A stretch of 64,000 bases of DNA from Hydractinia symbiolongicarpus (Eukaryota > Cnidaria > Hydrozoa > Anthoathecata > Hydractiniidae), in NCBI RefSeq assembly GCF_029227915.1, contig NC_079879.1, positions 22,710,501 to 22,774,500 on the forward strand, written 5' to 3'. The translations under genes were made by a program, and so were the position numbers. The notes beneath the pieces were generated by a model that was not told the origin of the DNA, ran no database searches, and saw nothing but the letters and a program-made list of their open reading frames with translations. Positions 1 to 13,000 of this stretch are shown piece by piece. Each line of letters starts with the position of its first letter. Positions within the stretch are counted from its first letter, which is position 1.

Positions 1-1007
1 ACCCTGTCTTTTATTTTCAGGAGCTACACAGACACAGCATTAATGACATTCACTGTCCCATATTAAATTATCACTAAGGAAATGGAACCCTGATCTTCTG
101 CACAAAGACTTTTACCCAGTAAGATACAGTGCACTATTGAAGATTCAAGAGTAATTAAAAGAAAATAAGTATAATATAAAAAATTTAGAATATTCTTTTA
201 GGTAATGATTTTCATAATTCATCATTCGTATGCATTGCCGGTTAGAAATCCTGTTTTGGTGTTGGGCCAATTTTTGACAATCTTTTTTTGTCAAATCTTC
301 ATTACATTTGCATTGATAGCACAAGGATTACTAATGCAAATTTGTGTGATTTAGCACTTGCAGGCTAATTTTTCCAACAAACTACCCAGCTGGATGCAAT
401 GGCAAAGGCCTTGGAAGTCATTTGTGTGTTTTAAGTTTTTCTGTGGAGTGCTCCTTAGATTTAACCCAACATCATTAACACCAATTGTTGTGTTTAAGGT
501 GATCAAGATTCAATGATTATGAGACCAAAAGCAAAAAAAAATGAGAAAGTTGAAGTAACAATAAAAAAATCACTACATTTTAAATCAACGCCTCTTTCAC
601 TATAAAAACATAATGTACAAGGCTTAACAGGCTCTGACTGATATTTGTTAGCCAATTTATTCAAAATGTGCATTTTTCTAATCATGCTTGAGAAACCAAT
701 TTTAGGTATATGTAAGATAATAATGAAGTGATAGTTTATTATTATGATATGTTGTTTAGGTAGTCTGACCTACTAAAGTGAGGGGAAATTGCACACATGA
801 ACTATAGTTTCATTTCAAGAATAAGTGTGTCTACATCGACATTTGTGGTCGGTTGTGGTCTGTGCTAACTGCGGATGGGGTCTGTGTTGGCCGTTACATT
901 TTCTTGAATTATTGGCTTCTATATACAAAAACTAAATAAGGTCAAACCCTGATTTGAATTTTATTCTATTTTGTCGCTATGATAAAGGATATCTTTTTAT
1001 TTTATAG
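1..1007 (+). other. Afadin intron (partial), no exon recognised
   Basis: This stretch lies upstream of the first visible afadin exon and is AT-rich with no recognisable coding sequence. Positions 1-20 look like a pyrimidine-rich acceptor ending in CAG, but the following frame closes within about 20 codons and matches nothing I know. The afadin start codon and N-terminal exon, which in known afadins precede the first RA domain by a few dozen residues, were not found here and are presumably upstream of the window. Confidence 0.5.
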
Positions 1008-4000
1008 GTCCCAAAGTTTCATGGAGTTATACGTTTTTATTTCCAAGACCAGGGTCAAAAAGCTTCCACTAAATGTCTCAGATTCAACAATGAGCAAACT
1101 GTTAGTGATATTATGCCACAATTGATCGAAAAATTTTGTCCAGATATGAAGATGCTGTCAACTCCAAATTATGAACTATTCGAAATACATTCTACTGGAG
1201 GTAAAATTTTGTATATATAATATATCTGATTTGTTAAAAGATAGCTTTCAAAAACTGAAGCTTTAGCCTTGATGGTTTTTATAACTTATTAGAGCTAACA
1301 CTTGAATGATAAAGGAATTGAATAAATAAAGAACTGAATAAGCAAGTTTCCACATCTTCTAAAAATCCAAAATCCACAGGCTTTCTCTTTGTCTTTTTAT
1401 TTCTGCATTTGTTTAGGCTTTAGGATTGGAATAAATTGTTCCAAATAAGTGACGGTGAACCATCTATAAAAACAAATACCTTTAATAACAAATACCATTT
1501 GTTTAGACAGTGTTACTTATTAGCCAGCAAATGTGATTTATGCCTAAAATACGTTTAAAGTTGGTCAATTAATAATTTATGCACTTCACACAATTGTCTT
1601 ACAGTCAACTCTGTACAAAATTAATTGTGCAGGGTGCATAGTTTTTTAAACACATTTACTGAAAAATCTTTTTGAAAAACTGTGCACCCTGTGAAGCTGG
1701 AAAAGCCATCATGTCTCGATTATCTCTTTAGGCCTTATAAAAGTAAGTAAGTCAAAACACACCACGCTACAATAATAACTATGTTTTAATGAGTTATATG
1801 CCAAGAAAGTAGATGTATAGTTTTGGCCTTAGAAAAAATGACTTTCCAGATTAAATTAAGAACTTATTGCGATGATACCTTATATTATAACTCCTTTTTG
1901 TGAACATTACAATGCAGGTTAAATACAGTATACTGATTAAAGTTGTTTTCACAAAAATATGTTTGTTTCAAACATGAGTCTTTTAGTAAAATGCTGTGTC
2001 TTAAGAAGCAATTTACAGTACAGTCCCTTCATGATAAGATTTCGAAAACAAATTAAATTTTAATACCGAAGAAAGAAAAAATCTAAAAATCTAACTTTTG
2101 ACATTCTTGATAGATCAAAACACTCATTGTGAGAACATTTTGTTTTTGTAATGCCATCTAAAAAGCTTTTCTACCACCGCTCTTCTTTCTTAAATTTTTA
2201 AAATGCGACCTAAGGAAGCTTTACTATCGCCGTTCTTTGTTCTTAAATTTTTAAAATGCGATCTAAAAAAGCATTTCCATCACCGTATTTTGTTCTTAAA
2301 CTTTTGAAACTTGACCTAAAAAAGCATTTCTATCGTCGCTTTTTGTGCTTAAACTTTTAAAATGCAATCTAACGAAGCTTTTTTATCCCTGTTTTTCATT
2401 TTTAAAAATTTTTAAAATGCGATCTAAAAAAGCGTTTCTATTGCTGCTTAAAAATATTAATAATATACCATCACAGTGATTTGCACTAGCAAATTTTCTC
2501 ACCATATTTTGATCTCAAATTGGGAGAAAATGTCCTGTTGAAGCCTACATATAGCAATTAAAGTATTATTTTCAATCACAGTAATAATTTTTTAACCATA
2601 GTTCATGTGAAATAAAGAATATCTTTGTTTAAAAATAAATTATAAATTTAAATTGCTTTTGTGATCATTTTTAAGCGCTTTTAAACAATAGCCTGTATGT
2701 TGTATATAAGAACAAACGGCTTCGTCACATCTTATTCTTATGGTTTGTGCATAAAAATAAAGATAGAAAACAAAAGTTTATGTCTAAACAAAAGATTGTA
2801 GGACTCCCTTAAGTTAGATTTAAGCAGTACTGTACCAGTCACAACAACACTAGTTTCACATACTTTTGTCACCTTTGACTTTGAGAATAAAACTTTCTCT
2901 AGAGTATTTTAGGATAATAAAATTATTATTTCATGTGTTGTAGCTTTGTGTAATATGTTTGTTTTATAGATGTTCGAAAATTATCAGCAAATGAAAAACC
3001 TCTTCTAGTTCAATTGCTTTGGCATAAGGATGATAGAGAAGGTCGTTTTCTGTTAAAAAGTGCAAATTTAAAAGTTCAAGCAAGAAACTTCTTTGTTCCA
3101 GAAGAAGATAGTAGAAAGAAAGAAGAAAGTGTCATTCAACGTTCAGTTTATCGTTTATCAAGAAAATACAGAAAGAAAAGAAAAGAAGAGATGAACCGGA
3201 AAAGAAATGCTACCACTGAAAAAGATGCTGCGATGGCACAAGAACTGTTTAGAGATTTACCAGAAAGTACACTAACAAGAACAAAGTCAAATCCAGAAGC
3301 AGTCATGAGAAGAAGAAGACACCAAAAATTGGAAAAAAGAATAAAAGAGTTTCAAAATAAAGGTGGACCACAGACAGGAGGCATTTTGAAAATATTCGCT
3401 GAGAGCCTTAAGCCAGAAATTCCATACAAAACAATTTTGGCATCTGTAAAAGACAATACTAAGGTTGTTACACAAGCTGCATTGGAAAAATTTTTGCTTC
3501 CAAAAGAAGACCCAGAAGAATATTGCATAGTTATGGCTATAATCCCTGCAGGAGTTCCAAACCCAGTTCCAAAAGAACGAATAATACGGCCTTCGGATTG
3601 TCCATTAGCCATTCAGAATAGTTGGCCAAAAGAAAATGGTGTAATCACTTTTCACCTTCGTAAAAACGGACTCTTTTCAAAGAAGAATAGTAATAAAAGC
3701 AATGAGAAAAACAAATCCACATCTAATCCACCAAACAAGCGTAATAAGAAGGGAGTCCAAAAAGCCAACTCTTCTGACTCGGAAAAAAATAATGAACGGA
3801 ACAATGATGGCGGCAGTAATGAGCCTCCAGAAGGATTTTCTTGTGGCAATATTGTTGATAGAGATATACTGCCCTATTTCTTAGAGCTTACACCAGAAGG
3901 CAAAGAAATTAATTATAAACCTAAAATATATTATATTAGGCCTAATGAAACCATTATTGGAAGCAGTAGAAATCCGAGCCCTGATGTACAATATCTTCAG

Positions 4001-7000
4001 TTATTTTCGCCTAAAATTCTTGCATCACACTGTTCTATAGTAAATGCACTTGGCACAGTATCTATTGTTCCTCATGGACCCGAGGCAGATGTAAGAGTTT
4101 CTGACCAAAGAATATATGATAACACTCTACTGCACTCTGGTGATGTTGTACAATTTGGAGGACTGCATACATTTCGTTTCCACAATCCTAATGATGATCC
4201 ACCTGAACGTAACAGTATTGGAAGTGATGAAAACCTTTCACCATACAAGTCCAGGTGAGGCTGTTAGTTTCTTATAAAATATTTAAAAATAGTTTCTCTC
4301 ATTTTAAAAATAGTAAAGTAACCCTATGTAGTTCAAATCTCTTAATCATTCAATGCAAAAAGCAATGTACCTTGGAGTAATTAACTGAAAACAACTTTTG
4401 ACCTTAAACCACAATTTATAACAACAGTTTTAATGAGAGCCTCGTTGGTAGTAAATAGTATTAGTTGCAAAGTTAACAAAATGTTTCTCTTTTTTGTTGT
4501 TGTTGGTACAATGGTGTCTGAAAGTACATTTGCTACGTAAACTTGATTGAAATGACTTGTTGTTTATTGTAGTGTTAGTAGTCCTCCACTATCTCCAGAG
4601 CTCATAGAAATGGTTTTGAATGAACAAACTGGAAGTGCAGTTGATGAAGATGGTAATGGTGTTGATGATGAAATGGCTTCAATCAAGCCAGTAAAAGTTA
4701 TTCATGGATATGGGGTATGTATTTTGGCACACAATGTTTTTTTCTTGCTTTAATGGGAAATACATGCTATGGAAATTAGTCACCCTCATCTTTAAATGTC
4801 AAGTTAGTTAGAGTGCTCCATAGTCTTTGAAACAACTCAAAGTACACTTATATCAAAAAGGTATTGGTATGGATAACAAGATTGTAAATAATGAAGGAGA
4901 AAATTACAGAAATTAAAGCACTAGTTTTTCTAAAATAATGTCAGTGTGACAGAGTTTTATTGATTTATCAATTCTTCACTTAGAGTCTTGAAGATGTCAG
5001 TCAACCGTCAATGAAAGGAAGGCTGAGTCGTCATTCTGTGTCTGACCTATTAGACATGGATAATAATGTTGAGGAGAATCTCCTTCCAGCTGCATTAACA
5101 TTTTTAAATCATGGCAGAGATGCTTTCTTTGCAGCAATCATTAGTGGGATAAATGTGAACTTTAAACTTGCACCAACATACACTCTCTACCTTGCAGCAA
5201 GACATATAATATCTCCTGACTTTCAGCCTGGTCTGAATGAAACTAATCGCATGAAGCTGTTGTCTAGTATAACAAAAGGAATTGCCTCAAGTATTCAACA
5301 GACTATTCAGGTTGGTGATATCTCATACTTTCAAATTAAAAGTATAGCTTTTAATGAACAGTTGAACAAATTTAATCAATAGGTTTTCTATTTTCTTATC
5401 GTTTGTAGGAAAATGATAGATTAGCGGGTGGTTTAGCTTTCTGGATGGCAAATGCATCAGAGCTTCTTCACTTCTACAGACAAGATAGTACTATTGGGCC
5501 GTTGACAAAGAGTGCTCAAGCAATACTTGCTCAGTCAATACAAGAAGCCTTTGCGTAAGTATATTACTCATAAAACAATCACAAAACAAGTACTGGTGTT
5601 TGTTTTGATTTGTGGTATCTTATGGAACCTCTAGGAAAACATTTGAAATAAAGTCAAAATATTAACACAAAATTTCTTGGTAATTTAGATTACTTGTAAA
5701 TGCAATGGAAGAAGAATTATCACTTGCACTTCCTGCTTTTTTTGATCCATCAGAATATGTAGACATACGTTCTGATGAACTAAACGAAATCCTAAATGAT
5801 GATTTGCTAGAACGTGCTGAGTCGGTGGAGTTATTAAACTGGACAAATGATGGTCCTTTTAGTGTTACTCCCATGGATGCAGATGGTAGACCTCTAAGTA
5901 GTGGACAGTGGATCGCACCAGGTATATTTTTGGTTTTCTAGCTAATTTTGGGAACACATTCATCATCAGAAATAAGTTTATTAAAGTCTGAGTGAGTCAG
6001 CTTTTAGCAATTAATTCTATTAAAGAAAAATGAATAAAAAAAGTAAAAGAAATTAGCAATATAAAATCAGAAAGGAACAAAAAGTTTGTCGCAATGAAAA
6101 GGTATTATTTTCTTCATATATAGTTGTAGAATACTAATTGCCATTGCTTAAAGTATTTTAATTTTATTGGCAAATATTAAAGTTTTAACTTCCAGAATAT
6201 TTTCATTCTCTTATAATATTTTCCATTGTGCTACAATGTAATTGTTTGTAAGAGTAGTAACAAATAATTGTATTTTTGTAGATGACTTATAATTAAGTTT
6301 TTTGTCGAATAATGAAACAAAAGGCTCCCCAGTATTTGTGTTTTATTATAACTTACAATTTGCTCTTTTCAAAATTAAAAAAGTGTTTTATTTATTTTTG
6401 TTATTTATGAGGTGAACGCTCCAAGCAGTTAAAACTTTTTAATTTTTGAGGCCCTGAATGACCCCTCTAAAAGTTATAATTTCTATAAGTTACTAGAGTG
6501 ATTTTTTGGACAGATGTTGTAACTCCATTTTTTAAGTTTTTTGCTTCATTTGTTTTAGGTGCTCGTATTAGACACAATGGATCACCAGTTATGGCTGATA
6601 TTTTATACATCTTGTCCTCTGCCATGTCTTTGTTAAGACGATGTCGTGTTAATGCAGCTCTAACTATTCAATTATTCTCACAACTGTTTCATTTTATCAA
6701 CATGTGGACGTTCAATCGTATTGTGTTTGAACCCCAACTTAGATTATGCAGTGAACTGTGGGGTCATTGTTTACGTATGAGATTAAGTTTTATAGAGGCC
6801 TGGGCTGAACGACAAGGATTGGAATTAGCAGCTGATTGCCATTTAGCAAGAATAGTTCAGGTAATTTACGTACTTTTTCTTACTAGTTCAGTTGATGCAA
6901 GAAAAGATAAGAATGTTAGATATAGTAAGAAAAAAACCCAGGAAAAATGCATGTATGTACAAACCTTTATCTGTATTTGTTCTTCTAATTAGAATCTTCG

Positions 7001-10000
7001 TTATTTAAAGAAATACATCAGTGTAGTAAAATTAACACAACCTAAATATTTTGTTGCAACTCTGCTTCTGCACCAATTTCACTACTACTTTCCTTTTCTT
7101 TTAATTATGTGTCTAATTTTCCTGTTTTTGTTATAAATTGTTTTAATTTGTTATGTAATTAAGCTATGTAATTAATTGATGTTGTTTTAGACTGCCCACC
7201 TCTTGGAAGCACCGAAAGATAATGCTGAAGATATATCTAACATTGCAGAGGTGTGTTTTAAGCTAAATTCACTACAGTTGCGGTATTTGTTGGAAAATTA
7301 TCTACCAGAACCAGATGAGCCTGAAATACCACAAGGTTAGATAGTGTTTGTCAAACTTTATAAATACCTGTTGTTCAGTAAATACTAAAATATGAATAGG
7401 ACAATGGACAATTTATTACAGTCACAGTATGTATATAATAATACAGAAGTTGTGTCCGTCTTGTGACCACCAAAGTGGATAATCCTATACATTATTTCGA
7501 TCACCATTTATTTTGATCAGCGTTTCAACTTCCACACATTACAGGCAACAAATAACTAAATTTCGCCAATTTTTTTTTTGCAAAAAACTTTTTTACATTG
7601 TCCTTTTGCCTAAGTGGACTTTTCCATGAGCCTTATCGACAAGTCTTCAACTCTTTGTTAAGAGAATACAAATTTCATAGTTCACCCCCACAAATAGATA
7701 CCCAAACCCAACCCACCATTTAAAACTGATTGATGTTAACATTTGGAGAATTTCGAAACCTTTAAATTTACCCCCTTTTGCCAAATTTTAGACCTTCACC
7801 AATGTGGCTTTTTCCATAGTGCACACATGTGGGAATGCGAAACTAGTGTGCATTGTGAATGTTTATGCTTTTTACTGTGTTGACATACAGGTGGTGTAGC
7901 TATTTGTTGCGATTTTTCCGTTTAAAAGTGTGATTAAAAACTGAAATGTTAAAAAAAGGACGAATTTGACATCCTTCAAATGTCATAACATCTTGGTATT
8001 GTGCACCTTGCATGATGAACAAGCTTTAAATAATGTGTGGTGTAGTACTAATTATTATGTTTTATTTTTTTTGTTCATTTAGAGTTGATTGAACACATTG
8101 TCAAAGTAGCAGAAAGCACTTCTGATCAATTAACACACAATGATGGCCGTGATGTCAAATTGGAAGAAGACTTTCAGTTGCAACTCCCTTTCCTTTTGCC
8201 AGAAGAAGGTTATTCATCCGATATTATACGTGGTGTACCTGTAGGTTTGCAAGAGTTTTTGGAGCCATTATGTGAAACTGGTGAGTGTGTGTTTAACTAA
8301 TAAGTAGCATAAAAGTAACCTATTTTACAAAGACAACTTCATACAAACAAAAAGTCCGATGTAGTAGGGGAGTTTTTTATGACTTTAAATATTTCACACA
8401 GTGATTGATAAATGTTTTGGAGAATAAAAGGTATTGATAAATGTTTTGGAGAATAAAAGGTATTGTGAATTGTTTTAACGCCTACAGGCTGCACAGAAGC
8501 ACAGGAATCAATGATACTTTAAGACCTTATTTCTTTATTTTGGGTACTTAGGCTAGGCAGAGAGAGAAGCTAGGTAAATTATCCTTTAACTGCATGGCGA
8601 TTTTTTTGAAAACTTTATAAAAAATTTAAACTAGCAACCCCTGAAACAACGCTACTTACTTTCCTTTCATTTCCCTGCCACTATGAAGTCAACATTAAGA
8701 GTTGGTAAGGTTATTGCAGTGTCTTATTATCGTGTTAATAGAGGTTATATATTTTAATGTGATATGGTCTGGAGTGGTTAATCTTATTACGACCAATTTA
8801 CCTGGTTCATTTTAATATTCAACAACTTTAATTGCACAATGTATTTGATCTACTATATTGTCTACATATAAATTGATATTCAATTAATTTTGTTAAAAAG
8901 TTAATGCAGTAATAATTCTAAATTATATTGTGGTATTGATTCCATGTCAGAACAATTCTATACGAATCAGGATGTATTTTATTTTGAGTTAGAAAAATGC
9001 TTTTATAATGGATGGGCTGAAATTATAAAATTATGAAAACAGCTTTCTTTTATCTATTCTGGAGATCTAAGAGAAAGTAGCGTGTGAAATTCAAACGAGC
9101 ATGTAAGAAATTTTAAAGTTTTTATGTATATATAATTTTTATTTTACTACCTGTAGGGTTGTGTGAATTAACTATTAATCCACTCTCCAGTGGATTATGG
9201 ACAGTGTATCAAGAACCTTATGAAATCGGAGGTAGTCTTTACATATTTTTTTGCACTTAATTTCGTAAATAACAAAGTTATGGTTCGTACTTATCTGTCA
9301 AGTAATTGCACGAGCTGGACTAATCAGTATACCTATAATGGTATATTTTTGTACTTTATTTTGAATATGTTGTGGGATGTATATAAGGTAATTTTTATCA
9401 GAATTATAGTGACAAAGATAGGTAACTTCTAAATAATTAATTTAAAAAAAAACAACTTATTTTTAGGTTCTGATGATGGTACAGAAAGCCTAGTAAGTAA
9501 AGACTTCGTTTACATAATCAGGGTGTAGGTTTTAAAAATATATTTTGTGGACACTGCAATTTGTAAACATTGATTTGTGGTAATGTTAAGTAAAAAATAA
9601 TTTTATTCGTGTGTAATACCATCGCTTTTCAGCTCTAATGACATCATAGCGGTTATATCATCCATCTCTTTTTTATAGATGGGAGAAGCTCCACCAATTC
9701 AAAGAGTTACCATCAACAAGGGAAAGAGTGGTCTGGGACTCAGCATATGCGCTGCAAAGGTATGTGATAGTTATAAATATTCGTCAATGTCAGCTATGAT
9801 CTAGTTTACCATGCCAGCTGACAGAGACAATTACAAGTAAATTACTGTGACTAATTTTGTGATGTTATTGAAACGTAATGTAAAACATAAAGAGTTAATA
9901 GATGATGACTTGACCCGTCTTGGATTTTATTGCTATGCAAGTTGATGTTGTGGTAGCGAATGATGAAAGACTTCTGTGTACTGTGTCTTTTGATCAATTA

Positions 10001-13000
10001 TAGAATTATCTGCTAATATTTTAAATTATAACTGTTCTTCAAGTGTGTAATTTAGTGTAATGTAATGTAATGTATTGTAAGGGAATGTGTACTAAGAAAG
10101 TTGTTTAATTCTTAGGGCGCACAATCGGAATTTAATGGGATTTACATAAAAGCAGTTATAGCAGGAAGTGTTGCTGATCAGGTAAAATTATTTTGCAAAC
10201 ATATCGTTGTTCCATGTCTTTGTTGTTTTATATGTAACTGAAGGTATATGGGTCAGATAGTTAGCATTCAATATTTAATAGCATTTGGGATGATTTTTAA
10301 GATTTTGCTTAAATCACAATTTATTACAATTTATAGGGTTATGAACTTTTGATGATAATCGAGACCTAATTCGTCCTTTTGGGGCACTTCGTATTATTTT
10401 AACATCATGTTCTTTTTTTGCAAAACGTGCTTATCCAGTTATTTAGGACACTGGTAATAATTTCAAATTAAGCTGATTTTAAGTTAGGAGGTGTATATGA
10501 AAGTAAACTATATAAAGCTTCGTTTTCATTTTATAGGATGGTAATCTTGAAGCTGGCGATCAGATCATTAGTGTGAATGAAAGTAGTTTAATTGACGTCA
10601 CACAGAAACAGTAAGTTGTCACGTATTCTTGATGTTCTAGCAAATTGTCAACTGGGAAAAAGTATTATTGCGTGGAAATAATGAAGCAGAATGAAAAAAA
10701 AACATCAAAAACCACGCATTCGTACGTGATCTTTTAAGCATAGCAGTACCGGAACTGAAGAGGCTTTCCTGGGTAAACAATTTTAATGAAGCACCGTTGC
10801 TAGCAAATAAAAGTGTGTGGAGAGGGAACAATATGCTCTCTAGCATTCACCCATTGATTGACTACTGCACGTCAGCTATTCAGGATTATGGAAATAAATA
10901 TTGTCTTCATTTTCCGCCCTCTACTTTATACGCTTCTAAAATATGACAAAAGCTCTTAAATATACAAAAAAACTGATTTGTTTCTAAATGTGAGTAATAA
11001 AAATTGAATGGAATTGCGGCATCGAAGTTTTCGTTTTCTTTAATGTTTCAGTAAGAAAACGTCTTAGCCTTGTAGTTATATAATTAACATTAAATTTTTT
11101 TCCAGGGCTGCTAGAATAATGGGTAAAAGTGGTCCTATTATTACGTTAGAAGTAATGAAACATGCTGCCTTCCACCATGGCTTAGAAAAACTTGTCGAGA
11201 ACGATGAGAACATGCCAAATGTTGTTCCGCCACCAAGACCGGAGGAACCTGAGAAAGTACACGTTAATAGTAACAACAGCCAACATTATGACCAAGAGAA
11301 GAGATACCATGACCAAAAAAACCTTCGAGAAGTCGTTGACGGTTATCCCGAAGATCAAGCCGTTATATCACATTACAACAAGCCATATCCCGATGAGCAC
11401 AGTGTGGAGACGTTTAACGAATCAGATTACGACTCAGATGGTAATTTATTGACTCCCGAAGAAAAAGCTACTCGAGCTAAGTTGCGACAAAGACAGTTGG
11501 AGTATGAGATGAGGCTAGCAAGGATGGAAGAAGAACGAAAGTTTCAAGAAGAGGAGCTAAAGCTTCAGGAGGAAGAGCGCCGCATGCAAGAGGAAGAATT
11601 GTTAAGAAAACAGCAACATGACGAGGAACTGGGGCGACGGAGAAGCGAAGCAGAAGAATGGGCAAGAGCTGAAGAGTTGGAGCTGGAAAGAGAGGCTGAA
11701 AAAAGATACGAGGTCTAATGTCTTTTGTTTGCTGTTTTTTTTTATAATAATTTTTATATAATCGTTTTATATAAGTACACACTACCCGACGAAAATAAAC
11801 AACGCGCATAATTAACTTGTACAACAAAGAAGAAACTTGTGGTTAAAACATTGCACTTACCCTTGTGTATTTACAAATACTTTTTGCGCAGATGCGACTT
11901 TCTTTGTACAAACCTTTTCTAATTTAAGAGCATACTGATTGGAGACGTATTTAATAACGCTAGCATTAAATGTCCTTGCTATATTAGGTCGGCACTGATT
12001 AGAGTTGTGAAGGTGAAGCTCTTAGCAGGCTCATTAAAACACTTGCAGAATCGCTTAGAGTGTCTGATTTTTAAAGAACGTAGTTGTTAAACTGTAAACA
12101 CGATTTTGTAGGAAGAAGCAAGACAACGTCGACTGGAAGAAGAAAGAGAAAAAATGCGTCTTGCGAAAGAAAGAGAAAAGGAGCTAGCTGAGGAAAGACG
12201 GCGGGAAGAAGAAGGAATCAGAGAGAAAATGCGTCTTGCAGAAGAAAAACGTGCTTGGGAAGAAAAATTGGCTGAAGAAAAGAGACGCCAAGAAGAACAG
12301 CTAGAAGTCGAAAGACAGCGGCAAGAAGAAAGAAGAAGAAAAGAAGAACATGAGAGGTTACACAGAATAAAAGCTGAGGAGGCGAAAAGGCGACAAGAAG
12401 AAGAGGAAATGAAGAGACACGAAGAAGAACGAATCAGGAAAGAGGAAGAAATGAGAAGAGTTGAAAAAGAGGAAAGGATTAGACAAATGAAGGAAGAACA
12501 AGAGAGAAAAAGACGGCAAGATATAGAAGATCAGAAAGCAAGAGAAGTTGAAGAACAGAAACGTAGGGACTACTTTTTAGCTGAACAGCAAAGACGTCAA
12601 GAAGAGGAAGAAAAAAAAGCTGAAGAAGCAAGACGAAAAGAAAAGCAAAAACTGATAGAAGAAAGGCGTAAAAAGGAGGAGGAGAGAAAGAAAGAGCAAG
12701 AACTTCGTTACCAAAAGAAGGAAACCGAACGACCGAAAAGTTTCCCCGCCGTTAAAAAGGAGCCCGAACGGCTTGATATGCGTGAATTAGATAGAGAAAT
12801 GGCGAGTATTGATGATGCGTTACGAGAAGCCGAAAAGATTGCGGCAGAGATGGATTTGTTTATGATGGAAGAAGAACAAAAAATTGAAGAGGATGTAAAA
12901 CAGAAACACAGACGTGAAGAGAAAGAGTGGAGTGCGGTGGATGCTTTCACAAAGAAGGTAAAGAGTTCGTCATCTTAATGCAAAAAAGTTAAAATTCCAC

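Noticed and set aside
503-685. Minus-strand ORF in the first visible afadin intron
   Set aside because: Low-complexity hydrophobic peptide in AT-rich intron, no supporting signal.
12708-12950. Minus-strand ORF opposite afadin
   Set aside because: It is the antisense of the repetitive Glu/Lys-rich coiled-coil exon; its serine/phenylalanine-rich composition is the expected shadow.
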